Shown one piece after another: positions 44,298-52,873 of a stretch of 64,000 nucleotides of DNA (its first letter is position 1; every line of letters begins with the position of its first letter). The DNA is from Porticoccaceae bacterium UBA4026 (GTDB lineage Bacteria > Pseudomonadota > Gammaproteobacteria > Pseudomonadales > Porticoccaceae), in NCBI GenBank assembly GCA_002382445.1, contig DGAQ01000024.1, forward strand, positions 35,083 to 99,082, written 5' to 3'. The notes beneath the pieces are model-generated. The model did not search any database and had not been told where the DNA came from. It was given only the letters and a program-made list of their open reading frames with translations. Position numbers and translations under genes: made by a program.

Positions 44298-45044
44298 TTA
44301 GACTCCGTCAAACCATATCAGGGACGCGTTACGCCCCGTTTCCCCATCTCTCCGGTAGGAGAAAAACCGCTCTGAATCATTGACCGTGCAAAACTCTCCG
44401 CCGTAAACGGCAGATACGCCACAAGCCGCTAACTCTGCCCGCGCCAGTGCATAAATGTCAGCCAAATACTTCGCTTTTGAACGGGTGAAGGCATTTTTAA
44501 TCGCATCCTGTTGGACCCTGTTTTGGGCATTACTAAGAAACGCGTCCCTGACATCAACCCCAACTTCGAATGCTTGATGTCCGATCGCGGGCCCCAAATA
44601 CACAAGGATATTTTTCGTAGCAGAAAATTGACTAACCGTTTTGCGTAATATGCCACTAGCAAGGCCACGCCAGCCCGCATGAACTGCCGCTACCTGGGTA
44701 CCACTATGATCGCACAAAAGGACCGGCAGACAGTCTGCTGACATCACCGCGCAGGCAACCCTAGCTTGATCGCTATAACTTCCGTCTGCACTGGTAGCGC
44801 CCCGCGCGTCTGGCGCATAAATCACCTCAGTACCATGCACCTGGTCTAGCCACACTGGAGTTTTTGGAAGATTGAGCATTGTTTTAAGTGCATCACGGTT
44901 AGCTAGAACATCTGCCTTGGTGTCCCCGACATGCAATGCAATATTATTTTCATTAAATGGGGCTTTACTGCAACCTCCGGTCCTAAGGGTAATTGCTGAG
45001 CGCACATTGTCAGGCGCAGGCCAATCTGGAATAAAAAAAGACAT
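44298..45044 (-). CDS. pgeF: Peptidoglycan editing / laccase-domain factor PgeF (YfiH)
   Basis: 248-residue YfiH family protein. Metal-binding blocks ALHVGD near the N-terminus, CAVMSADCLPVLLCD and AAVHAGWRGLASGILRKTV carry the zinc or copper His and Cys ligands; CTVNDSERFFSYRRDG is near the end. Members are described as multi-copper phenol oxidases, as purine nucleoside phosphorylases, and as an editing hydrolase for misbuilt UDP-MurNAc peptides; which applies here is not shown by sequence. Start at 45044, 7 bases after rluD; the frame extends further but without family likeness. Confidence 0.93.
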   Translation of the reverse strand: MSFFIPDWPAPDNVRSAITLRTGGCSKAPFNENNIALHVGDTKADVLANRDALKTMLNLPKTPVWLDQVHGTEVIYAPDARGATSADGSYSDQARVACAVMSADCLPVLLCDHSGTQVAAVHAGWRGLASGILRKTVSQFSATKNILVYLGPAIGHQAFEVGVDVRDAFLSNAQNRVQQDAIKNAFTRSKAKYLADIYALARAELAACGVSAVYGGEFCTVNDSERFFSYRRDGETGRNASLIWFDGV

Positions 45045-45051
45045 GGCTGGT

Positions 45052-46005
45052 CTACCCTGCAGCCAAAGCATCAAGCAAGTTTTGCATATCTTCAGGCAAA
45101 TCAGTTTTCCAGCCAATGTCCTCTCCGGTACCAGGATGTACAAGCGCTAACTCTCTGGCATGCAACGCTTGGCGACCAAACTGCCTTAGACAGTCTTGTA
45201 ATTCAGTCGAGGTACCCTTATGAATGCGCAAACGCCCAGCATAGGTATCATCACCCACAATAGGATGCTTAATATGAGCCATATGCACACGAATCTGATG
45301 AGTACGCCCGGTCTCTAATTTAAGTCGCAAATGACTGTGTCCTTCGAATTGTTTGAGCACACGATAATGGGTTCGCGCCTCTTTGCCATCACTGATCACT
45401 GCCATTTTTGTGCGCTGTTGTGGGTGTCGGCCAATGGGCTGGTCGACAGTGCCACCGGCTATCACACGTCCAACAGCAACGGCTTCATATTCCCGACGTA
45501 CAGTTCTAGCCTGCAATTGCAAAACCAAGTCAGTATGCGCCTGCAATGTTTTAGCCACCACCATCAACCCAGTGGTGTCTTTGTCTAATCGATGCACAAT
45601 ACCAGCGCGCGGTACCGACCGAAGTGAAGGGCAATGATAAAGTAACGCATTGAGAATCGTACCAGAACGATTACCTGCAGCGGGATGAACCACAAAGTTC
45701 GCCGATTTGTTAATCACTAAAATATGATCATCTTCAAATATTATGTCTAAGGGAATATTCTCTGCCACCCAATCCCCCTCCGGTTCGAGGTGGGCATTAA
45801 TCGTGAGTGTCTCACCACCGATCAATTTATGCTTGGGCACTCTTTGTAGATTATCAACTTTTAACTCACCCTGCTTGATCCACTGTTGCAGGCGCGATCG
45901 TGAAAATTCACCAAATAGTTCGGCCGCCACCTGGTCTAATCGTCGACCACATTCGGCGGGCTGCACCATAGCGGTACGTTCAATATTATCCAAATTATTT
46001 GTCAA
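45052..46005 (-). CDS. rluD: 23S rRNA pseudouridine synthase RluD
   Basis: 317-residue RluA-type synthase, modifying helix 69 of 23S rRNA (positions 1911, 1915, 1917 in E. coli). An S4 RNA-binding domain (GRRLDQVAAELFGEFSRSRLQQWIK, read in pieces) is at residues 20-75; the catalytic aspartate lies in GIVHRLDKDTTGLMVVAKT near 135-153; LETGRTHQIRVHMAHIKHPIVGD is the conserved substrate block. Upstream of pgeF and divergent from bamD, the standard arrangement. Confidence 0.96.
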   Translation of the reverse strand: MTNNLDNIERTAMVQPAECGRRLDQVAAELFGEFSRSRLQQWIKQGELKVDNLQRVPKHKLIGGETLTINAHLEPEGDWVAENIPLDIIFEDDHILVINKSANFVVHPAAGNRSGTILNALLYHCPSLRSVPRAGIVHRLDKDTTGLMVVAKTLQAHTDLVLQLQARTVRREYEAVAVGRVIAGGTVDQPIGRHPQQRTKMAVISDGKEARTHYRVLKQFEGHSHLRLKLETGRTHQIRVHMAHIKHPIVGDDTYAGRLRIHKGTSTELQDCLRQFGRQALHARELALVHPGTGEDIGWKTDLPEDMQNLLDALAAG

Positions 46006-46196
46006 TTTAACTGATCCATTTTTGCTTATTTCAATAATTACTAAACTTATTTTAAATTAATTGCTCTAACGATGGCTAATTACCGCCGACTAACACCCAT
46101 AAAATAGAAGAATTATTGGTTTAGTTAATGGGCTGTGGTTAAATAGCCGACCTCGTCGAGCGGTGGATTGACATCGCCTACAACTGAGAATATTAC

Positions 46197-47324
46197 ATGA
46201 AAAACTTGTCGTTTATGTTGTTGATTTTGAGTTTATCGCTCACCTCTGGATGCTCTTGGCTTGGATGGGGTGATGACGAACCCTCAGAAGATGAGACTGC
46301 CGGCTTTACCGAGCGTGACTTTTACAACAAAATTCAGACCAGTCTTAACGCTAAAAACTGGAGTGTTGCCATCAGTAACCTGCAACTTCTAGAGTCTCAG
46401 TTTCCCTTTGGTAAGTACGCGGAACAGGGACAGCTGGAGTTAATCTATGCTCAATATAAGTCGGCCGACTACGAGTCGAGCATTGGATCGGCAGATCGTT
46501 TCGTCCGCTTACACCCGCAGCATCCCAATGTTGACTATGCTTTTTACGTTAAAGGCTTGTCCGAGATCTCGCAAACCGGGGGCTTTTTCGACAGCTTTAT
46601 GCCTACAGACAATAGTATGCGTGATATTGGCACAGCCCGTGGCGCGTTCACAACATTAAGCGAACTGCTTTCACGCTTCCCAGAAAGTCCTTATGCTGAC
46701 GATGCCCGCAAACGGCTGATTAGTTTACGCAATCGACTGGCACGCGCAGAGATTCATGTTGCCAACTACTACTTTACCCGAGGCGCCTACTTAGCGGCAG
46801 CCACTCGCGGACGTTACGTGGTGGAAAACTTTCAGCAGTCACCCGCAGTGCCCGATGGTCTAGCGGTTATGTCCCAAGCGTACTATATGCTAGAAATGCA
46901 GGAACTGGCCGATAATTCCGTCAAGGTGTTGGCTGCTAATTATCCTGAGCATCCTTCACTTGATCAGAATGGTCAATTTGATTTCGATCAACGTCTTATT
47001 GGTAATCAAGATTCATTTCTAGACAAAGTATCCTTTGGCTTAATTAAACGTATTAAACCACCTGCGTTTGATACCCGGTCTATCTACGACAAGGCAGCCC
47101 GTGAAGCTGATTTAAATAGTGACACAGGCGAAGCCGCAGGTACCATATTAGGTATGAAAACAGCCACCGCGGTTGCGGTTGGTGTTATTGGAGTAGCTGT
47201 GATCGCTAATGAAGTTAAGGGTGGCGGCAGCCCTGCAAGTGAAGGTAGTACAGGCACGACGACGACAGGTACAGGCACTTCAGGTACGACCGGTACGACA
47301 AGTACGAGTACTACAGGAACTTAG
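46197..47324 (+). CDS. bamD: Outer membrane assembly lipoprotein BamD, with long C-terminal extension
   Basis: 375-residue BamD (ComL/YfiO), part of the BAM complex that inserts outer membrane proteins. Lipobox LTSGC gives the acylated Cys19. Tetratricopeptide repeats fill residues ~38-260 (FYNKIQTSLNAKNWSVAISN, FPFGKYAEQGQLELIYAQYK, FVRLHPQHPNVDYAFYVKGL). About 115 residues follow that ordinary BamD (near 245 residues) lacks: a hydrophobic stretch TATAVAVGVIGVAVIANEV (~322-340) and a tail of Gly, Thr and Ser only. The frame is intact and the tail ends at a clean stop, so this is not a frameshift. Divergent from rluD. Confidence 0.95.
   Translation: MKNLSFMLLILSLSLTSGCSWLGWGDDEPSEDETAGFTERDFYNKIQTSLNAKNWSVAISNLQLLESQFPFGKYAEQGQLELIYAQYKSADYESSIGSADRFVRLHPQHPNVDYAFYVKGLSEISQTGGFFDSFMPTDNSMRDIGTARGAFTTLSELLSRFPESPYADDARKRLISLRNRLARAEIHVANYYFTRGAYLAAATRGRYVVENFQQSPAVPDGLAVMSQAYYMLEMQELADNSVKVLAANYPEHPSLDQNGQFDFDQRLIGNQDSFLDKVSFGLIKRIKPPAFDTRSIYDKAAREADLNSDTGEAAGTILGMKTATAVAVGVIGVAVIANEVKGGGSPASEGSTGTTTTGTGTSGTTGTTSTSTTGT
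47244..47323 (+). repeat. Low-complexity Thr/Gly/Ser-coding repeat in bamD
   Basis: Imperfect short repeats built on ACGACA, GGTACG and ACAGGTAC encode the last ~27 residues of BamD (pattern GTTTTGTGTSGTTGTT). Such tracts gain and lose units by slippage, so length may vary between strains. All units are in frame. Confidence 0.75.
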
Positions 47325-47386
47325 TTTTTTAGGAAGATGGCGATAGTCAGCATGTTTTCCTAACCTCAGGCGGACAGAGTACCCTC

Positions 47387-48220
47387 ATGAACAAGCAACA
47401 AATTATCAACGAAATGCAGGTTCTACCGAGCATTGATGCCAAATTTGAAATAACTCGCAGAGTGGCCTTTATACAGAGCCAATTAACTAACGCCGGTGCT
47501 AAAACACTGGTTTTGGGCATCAGTGGCGGCGTTGATTCATCGGCCTGTGGCCGTCTTGCTCAGCTAGCCATTAATGGTCTCAATGAAAAACATAGTTGTT
47601 CAGACTATCAATTTGCCGCGGTGCGTCTGCCCTACGGTACTCAGAAAGACGAAGATGATGCTCAGGTCTCTCTGGCCTTTATACAGCCAAGTCTAAGCCT
47701 AACTGTGAACGTAAAAGAGGGTGTCGATGCTATTCACGCAAACGTTTGTGCAACGCTTAATGAGCACGGTTTGTTACCTGGTGAAGATGCCATCGATTTT
47801 GCCAAAGGCAATGTTAAAGCCCGAGCGCGCATGGTCTCGCAATACCAAATTGCCGGTATACTCGGTGGGTTGGTGTTGGGTACCGACCACTCGGCAGAAA
47901 ATATCACTGGTTTTTATACCAAGTTCGGTGATGGTGCCTGTGACTTAGCTCCCCTATTTGGCCTCAGTAAACGCCAAGTGCGTCTGTTGGCCAAAACTAT
48001 GGGTGCTCCAGACTCACTGGTCAATAAAACCCCAACCGCAGATCTAGAATGCCTAAGCCCGCAGAAAGAAGATGAGCAAGTACTGGGTCTATCTTACGAT
48101 GACATTGATGATTTTCTTGAAGGCAAAGCGGTCAGTGCTGTGTCAGAGCAACGATTAATCGCTATCTATACAAAAACTCAGCATAAGCGCTTGCCTATAG
48201 CGACTGTGTACGACGCTTAA
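47387..48220 (+). CDS. nadE: NH3-dependent NAD synthetase
   Basis: 277-residue ammonia-using NadE, making NAD from nicotinate adenine dinucleotide. PP-loop LGISGGVDSSACGRLAQLA near residues 45-63, GNVKARARMVSQY, and GTDHSAENITGFYTKFGDGACDLAPLFGLSKRQ (read in pieces) are diagnostic. It has no glutaminase domain, so free ammonia is the nitrogen source. Stand-alone gene after bamD; convergent with the pilin operon. Confidence 0.96.
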   Translation: MNKQQIINEMQVLPSIDAKFEITRRVAFIQSQLTNAGAKTLVLGISGGVDSSACGRLAQLAINGLNEKHSCSDYQFAAVRLPYGTQKDEDDAQVSLAFIQPSLSLTVNVKEGVDAIHANVCATLNEHGLLPGEDAIDFAKGNVKARARMVSQYQIAGILGGLVLGTDHSAENITGFYTKFGDGACDLAPLFGLSKRQVRLLAKTMGAPDSLVNKTPTADLECLSPQKEDEQVLGLSYDDIDDFLEGKAVSAVSEQRLIAIYTKTQHKRLPIATVYDA

Positions 48221-48234
48221 CAGGCGGTAAAACC

Positions 48235-49095
48235 TTAATCATCAATGTGCTGAAATCGATAGGTTCTGCGTAAGCCAACCTCATCCATTAGTGAATCTGT
48301 TGTTACAGGGCCTGTGTAGCCCCCAGGTACCTGTCCCGCATATGACGCTAAACAATCAGCAGTCCCCTCGCTTTTGTGACGAAACCCTGTTGTTACCCTA
48401 GCCGTTGCTCCTGATGCGCTGTGAGTGGCTGTCACATTAGTTTCCCAGTCAGTGAAGTATACTGACGGCGCGCAACTGGTGCATTCTGTTAGTAATTCCG
48501 TCATGGTCACTTGCTGTAAAGTTAGTTTAGAATTCCAGGTGCCTTTTTCCGTGCAAACATTCGCGGTTCCCGTATAGCGAATCAATCCGCCAGACGATCC
48601 ACTGAACCCACCATCGCATCTCTCGATGACTAAATTCCCAACAATCGTCAGTTTGGAGTTAGCATTAAGATGCGGATGTTGATACCACGATGCGCCGGTC
48701 AGCCAGTAATAGGTTCCATAGTAGTTAGAATGCCCCGTCGATGTCTGTTTGGTGCCGGGCAAGGAATCTAGTCCGGCATCTCCAGATACCTTCCATTGCT
48801 GAAGACATCGGGTACTTGTCGAAATTGACGTGTTGTGAGTATCAAAGCCGGTAAATAGATTAAAAGTTTCGCCCTTGTTGAGCGGATAATTGGATATTAA
48901 ATAGTCTGATGCATTTTGCGCGACCCTTTTCACTTCTTGCTTACGCAAGTGGTTGTTTGCGATCTTTAAGTTATTATTACTTAAGCTCAGTGAACTTAAT
49001 CCGAGCACCGTTAAAACAACCAACATTATCAAAGCAGTAGGAAGAACAGCACCGACTTGCAGATGCGCTGCACCCTTTAGATTTCGAAAATTCAA
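48235..49095 (-). CDS. PilX-type minor pilin-like protein
   Basis: 286-residue protein with the PilX N-terminal helix GAVLPTALIMLVVLTVLGLSSL, without the +5 Glu of typical pilins, as usual for PilX. The rest is rich in Ser, Thr, Asn and Cys, and includes a strand-like segment LNANSKLTIVGNLVIERCDGG and TECTSCAPSVYFTDWET. Last gene of the minor-pilin operon: it overlaps the pilW-type stop by 4 bases. In pseudomonads pilY1 would follow; here nothing pilin-related follows and nadE converges. Confidence 0.75.
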   Translation of the reverse strand: MNFRNLKGAAHLQVGAVLPTALIMLVVLTVLGLSSLSLSNNNLKIANNHLRKQEVKRVAQNASDYLISNYPLNKGETFNLFTGFDTHNTSISTSTRCLQQWKVSGDAGLDSLPGTKQTSTGHSNYYGTYYWLTGASWYQHPHLNANSKLTIVGNLVIERCDGGFSGSSGGLIRYTGTANVCTEKGTWNSKLTLQQVTMTELLTECTSCAPSVYFTDWETNVTATHSASGATARVTTGFRHKSEGTADCLASYAGQVPGGYTGPVTTDSLMDEVGLRRTYRFQHIDD

Positions 49096-50093
49096 TCGCC
49101 TGTCCTCATTGTTAGATTGATAGGTTCGGTAATACTGACAAATAATCGCCGCTTCAATCTATCATTAAAACTTAGAGTCTTACCCGCATAAGAGAAACTT
49201 GTATTGCTTTGAATCGTTTGAGGTACGGCGCCGCCAACCAATATCGATAGTTTCACTGACACAACCGCTTGCCATTCGTCACGATCTGCCGGAAAACCAA
49301 TTCTATCTGCGACATTATCCCCATTGGTATCAATCCCGTATTCTGCTTGGAAATCTTCAACAGCATCAGTAATGGGCTCAGATCTCCACGCGTTATTTTT
49401 CCTATGCATTACTCGAAATGTTTTATTCTCATCGACAAAATAGAACGAGTGACGATACGCGTAAATTGGGACTCTTGTTGTGTTATCCATTTCTTTCAGG
49501 GTGAAGTTATCCCAAACACCGGCTCCAACCTTTACCACTTGGTTAGCAGCCGTAATACCGTCTTCAAGACCGGTTTTCGCTTGAAGATAATAGTTTGCCG
49601 CGCTTAAACTTGAATTGTAGGCAATCTCTTTTGAACCTGTCCGCCGAATCATTAATACATCCGAACCTGCCCGTGGCTTGTGGGCAGTGCCGCACAAAGT
49701 GACCGATCCTGACATATTATTTAAACCGTCGATCAAAAATGTGAGATCATCCAAAATAAGAAGTGGTCGACACATCCACCGCCCGGGCAATGTCCCATCA
49801 GACTTTGGGGGTATATCGATGAGCCTACCCAAAAACCCCGCCATACTGATTTCTTTTTCAAGAAACTGAGTCAAATACCTGCCTGTCTCATTGATCTCAC
49901 TGCTATCATTTAAAATCTGACTGGATTTTAAGGACGATAAAGAAATCTCTAATACCGACCAGGTTATTAGTACACCAAGGGTTAAGGCCAACATTAATTC
50001 AATGAGGGAAAATCCTGTACTATTTCTCCCTCGGCCGTGATTGCCTCCTTCAAGAAGCGCCTTTTTATACTTATTCACGCTTCTAGTGCGCAT
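49092..50093 (-). CDS. PilW-type minor pilin
   Basis: 333-residue PilW-like protein. Prepilin site NSTGFSLIELMLALTLGVL near residues 24-42 (cut after G, Phe1 and Glu5 present) and a large soluble domain ending with SFSYAGKTLSFNDRLKRRLF. The segment YGIDTNGDNVADRIG near 252-266 resembles the D-x-N-G-D-x-x-x-D calcium loop seen in PilW proteins. Shares its start-stop (one base) with the pilV-type gene. Confidence 0.83.
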   Translation of the reverse strand: MRTRSVNKYKKALLEGGNHGRGRNSTGFSLIELMLALTLGVLITWSVLEISLSSLKSSQILNDSSEINETGRYLTQFLEKEISMAGFLGRLIDIPPKSDGTLPGRWMCRPLLILDDLTFLIDGLNNMSGSVTLCGTAHKPRAGSDVLMIRRTGSKEIAYNSSLSAANYYLQAKTGLEDGITAANQVVKVGAGVWDNFTLKEMDNTTRVPIYAYRHSFYFVDENKTFRVMHRKNNAWRSEPITDAVEDFQAEYGIDTNGDNVADRIGFPADRDEWQAVVSVKLSILVGGAVPQTIQSNTSFSYAGKTLSFNDRLKRRLFVSITEPINLTMRTGD

Positions 50094-51127
50094 CAGTCAG
50101 CTGCACTCGGATGCTGTATATTAACGCCACTAGGAATCGAGTGATTGTGGTCGAGATAATCATGTCGGTAACATTGAGTGGTATCCGTAAGAATGACACT
50201 ACCAACGTTGGATCCATTGCTTACCTGATGGCAATTAAACTCTTCAATTTCAATAGACCCATTATTGATGGTTAAGCTGTGCCCATTGAGGCATAAGTCC
50301 GTCATGGTAAGATTTCCAGACAGAGTAGTATTCGCAGTTAAGTACATGGAGTGTCCTGTATAGCCGTAACTTCCAGAACTCGGACTGGCTGCTGTCCAAC
50401 CTCCGCTAGGGGCCCCAGTGCTCGAACTGCAGGGCTCAGCGTCCTCACAAGAATTGTCAGACTCACAGGGTTCGGGGCATGTGCCAAGATCCTTACATCT
50501 CTCCGAAACTGGCCCGCTTGAGATTAAAGGAATAAGAATGTCATAAGAAATAATTCTTCTAAGATCGACCCCACTAACATTATAAAGATTCAGTCCGCAC
50601 GTGGCTGCTGACGCAGAAGTTGCGGAAGCCGAAAAACCACGCCAGGCTACTGAAACCCTGTATTTTGCAGGCGCAGTAGTGGTTTTAGCCTGATATTTAA
50701 CACACCCACGGGCTTGCGTAGGTGCTCCCATGGCTGCTGTATTCATCACTTGGTGGTCACCATCGAGAAGATCATCCCAATCATTCGCCGCCGCCGCGCT
50801 TTGAGTGAAACTTGGGCAGCTAAAGTTACCAATGTAATCAACGCCAAAAGTAGTGGATGTAAAACCCGAACAATTTGTCGCTATATTTGGATCAGCCTTA
50901 ATACGTTCGATCATGTATTCAGCCAAAATCGAAGCATACACGCGGTTAGAAGCTTCCAACTCAGCAGTTAGTGATCGATTCTGTAAGTTGATGAAACCCA
51001 GTGTGCCGACTGTCATAATCACCAGAGTAACCAGTACCTCGATCAGCGTGAAACCCCGTAAAGCTCTAGGTTGATGTCGAGCCCGTCTTTTCCCAGATTT
51101 CAATGGGTTAAGTTGCAAAGCGCCCAT
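50093..51127 (-). CDS. PilV-type minor pilin with cysteine-rich C-terminal extension
   Basis: 344-residue PilV-like minor pilin. Prepilin site LRGFTLIEVLVTLVIMTVGTLG at residues 23-44, then a pilin domain to about residue 205 (YDILIPLIS). After that comes an extension not usual in PilV: a linker with five cysteines spaced C-x5-C-x3-C-x5-C-x5-C, then about 100 Ser/Asn/Leu-rich residues with beta-helix-like strands (MYLTANTTLSGNLTMTDLCL, NGHSLTINNGSIEIEEFNC). The extra domain may act as a pilus-tip adhesin. Overlaps the fimU-type gene by 20 bases. Confidence 0.8.
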   Translation of the reverse strand: MGALQLNPLKSGKRRARHQPRALRGFTLIEVLVTLVIMTVGTLGFINLQNRSLTAELEASNRVYASILAEYMIERIKADPNIATNCSGFTSTTFGVDYIGNFSCPSFTQSAAAANDWDDLLDGDHQVMNTAAMGAPTQARGCVKYQAKTTTAPAKYRVSVAWRGFSASATSASAATCGLNLYNVSGVDLRRIISYDILIPLISSGPVSERCKDLGTCPEPCESDNSCEDAEPCSSSTGAPSGGWTAASPSSGSYGYTGHSMYLTANTTLSGNLTMTDLCLNGHSLTINNGSIEIEEFNCHQVSNGSNVGSVILTDTTQCYRHDYLDHNHSIPSGVNIQHPSAAD

Positions 51128-51626
51128 ATTGGCTCCTGTTCGTAAATCCAGAGGATTCTATGGACACTGCATTTTTATCAATATCAGACGAGCGAGATGC
51201 ATCGCGAAACTCCATCCACTCCCTCAGCCCCCCTGGGTATCGATCCCTGCCTGTGAGTTTGATTGAGTTGCTTTGCATCTGTGAAAAAAAGTCTTGTCCA
51301 TCTAATGCCTTAACGGCTATACAATGAGTGTCGGCATTAAGGCTAGCGCTAGTATCGGTACTTATCACCCATCGCGGCTTAAAGTGGTGACTAATCGAAA
51401 TTAGGTGCACCCCAAGACTAGCTTTGATCGCTTCGCAGCGCACAACAGAAACGGTATTTTGCAATTCATTAGCAGCGGCTTCTACCCGCCTTTGGCTAAC
51501 AAAACCACTAAACAGGAGGACCGCCATTGCCAATATTAGGTCGGCTACGAGTACGAGTAGCTCAATTAGAGTAAATCCAGAAAAATAGACGCTTTTCAGG
51601 TAAGAAGTGTTTTTATTTTTCATCAC
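51108..51626 (-). CDS. GspH/FimT-type minor pilin (FimU-like)
   Basis: 172-residue minor pilin with prepilin site FSGFTLIELLVLVADLILAM near residues 15-34 and a GspH/FimT-like domain (RRVEAAANELQNTVSVVRCEAIK). Placed where fimU stands in pseudomonad operons. The helix LVADLILAMAVLLFSG is slightly unusual for the family. Overlaps the pilE-type gene by 4 bases and pilV by 20. Confidence 0.78.
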   Translation of the reverse strand: MMKNKNTSYLKSVYFSGFTLIELLVLVADLILAMAVLLFSGFVSQRRVEAAANELQNTVSVVRCEAIKASLGVHLISISHHFKPRWVISTDTSASLNADTHCIAVKALDGQDFFSQMQSNSIKLTGRDRYPGGLREWMEFRDASRSSDIDKNAVSIESSGFTNRSQYGRFAT

Positions 51627-52066
51627 CAGGTTCCAACTTTTTGACCATCCTGATGAATCTCTAATGTGCCATCACCGTTCTGTATAGCCCCTGGACCTGG
51701 TTTATCTGGAATGGCCCGTACATAAAAGGTGGTGTTTGAATTTTGAGGCACAGTCCTAATTCTATAAAATTCGCAGACCCTCAAGTTAGGGGATAAAAGT
51801 CCGTCGCCGTTAGGATAGCAGCCGTTCACCCTTACCCCGAAAAGCACTAACTCCGTCGCATAACCATTACCGTTATTGGCCAAAAAATACTGATGTTGAG
51901 CGCTGGCAGCCTCCATCAAAAATTGCTGCGCAACTGCTCGGTTGGCTCTCACTAAATATTGTTGGTAACTGGGGTAGGCTGCTGATGAAATGAGTCCAAT
52001 AATAGCCATCACTATCATTAATTCGGCAAGAGTGAACCCCCAGGTCCATTTTGTTTTTATCCTCAT
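51623..52066 (-). CDS. pilE: PilE-type minor pilin
   Basis: 147-residue type IV pilin-like protein: prepilin site WGFTLAELMIVMAIIGLISS near residues 9-28 with Glu5, SYQQYLVRANRAVAQQFLME, and a C-terminal TLEIHQDGQKVGTW with two Cys earlier (NGCYPNG, RVCEFYR), the usual disulfide pair. Minor pilin of the type IV pilus, encoded second in the operon. A perfect CRP-type site lies about 87 bases upstream, so this may be where regulated transcription begins. Confidence 0.85.
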   Translation of the reverse strand: MRIKTKWTWGFTLAELMIVMAIIGLISSAAYPSYQQYLVRANRAVAQQFLMEAASAQHQYFLANNGNGYATELVLFGVRVNGCYPNGDGLLSPNLRVCEFYRIRTVPQNSNTTFYVRAIPDKPGPGAIQNGDGTLEIHQDGQKVGTW

Positions 52067-52152
52067 TTAATTTATCAAGCCTTTTTGGTTCCGATAAAAC
52101 CTAGCCCCACGCAATAATAAGCCCAACCCTACAGAAAATTAGCCCGCGAGAC

Positions 52153-52168
52153 TGTGATGTAATTCACA
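52153..52168. promoter_or_regulatory. Perfect CRP/Vfr-type binding site
   Basis: TGTGATGTAATTCACA is an exact TGTGA-N6-TCACA match to the CRP consensus. It lies between the fimT-type stop and pilE start, about 87 bases before pilE, a usual place for activation. In Pseudomonas the CRP homologue Vfr controls type IV pili. Inference only, but the match is perfect in the ten conserved bases. Confidence 0.7.
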
Positions 52169-52193
52169 TTGGATAGCCGCGCAATTTTTAGGC

Positions 52194-52748
52194 TTAATTT
52201 GTAGCACAATGAATGGCGCCGCTGGCTGATTCATCGTAACCGTCGCCGTCATTGTCTTGTGAAATACGTATGCGACCACTTCTATACACAATGACCTGCC
52301 GACCATAGTCAAGCTCAGAATTTAGTGCACAAACCTGAAAATTCCCCGATTCTTTGGAAGACCCCGTCATTTTGAACCGCATATAAGATCTATTAGACGC
52401 AGAGAGCTTCACGGAAAGATTTTTAATTGGAGTATTTAGTCTAAGCCATTCGTCAGAATCAACTTCGCGATTTTTGTTGTCATCTCTAAATACGGCGAGA
52501 GTTAGTCCACCCAGTTTGACGCATTCAAACTCGGCATTAAGCGTACACAGAGTCCATACGTTAGAATTTGTTACCGCTAGGCTTCGCGTCAACTGAAGGG
52601 CACTTCGAATCTCGTGCACCTGACTATTAATAGACTGCTTGCCTGTTAGAGCAATCATCGAGGGCAATGAAATGCTGATTAAAATAGAAGCAATACCGAT
52701 GCAAATTAGTAATTCTAGAAGAGAAAAGCCCTCTTGCTGAGGGTTCAT
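52194..52748 (-). CDS. GspH/FimT-type pilin
   Basis: 184-residue minor pilin: prepilin site QEGFSLLELLICIGIASILI near residues 5-24, then a GspH domain (IRSALQLTRSLAVTNSNVWTLC). Near the C-terminus SQDNDGDGYDES has calcium-loop spacing, and VFRDDNKNREVDSDEW is similar. First gene of the cluster, separated from pilE by 127 bases that hold the CRP-type site; its own promoter should be upstream of 52748. Confidence 0.8.
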   Translation of the reverse strand: MNPQQEGFSLLELLICIGIASILISISLPSMIALTGKQSINSQVHEIRSALQLTRSLAVTNSNVWTLCTLNAEFECVKLGGLTLAVFRDDNKNREVDSDEWLRLNTPIKNLSVKLSASNRSYMRFKMTGSSKESGNFQVCALNSELDYGRQVIVYRSGRIRISQDNDGDGYDESASGAIHCATN

Positions 52749-52873
52749 TTATGAAATCTCCCAACGCCATTTTTCAATTTTATTGGCTTAGGGTATTACT
52801 TAGAGGCCACAAAAACCTAGTACTGGATCACAGTATGCGCTACTAACTAGATCTGATTAGAGCATTAATCCGT

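Noticed and set aside
47244..47323. CRISPR or mobile repeat
   Set aside because: Short in-frame coding repeat at the end of bamD with no spacers.
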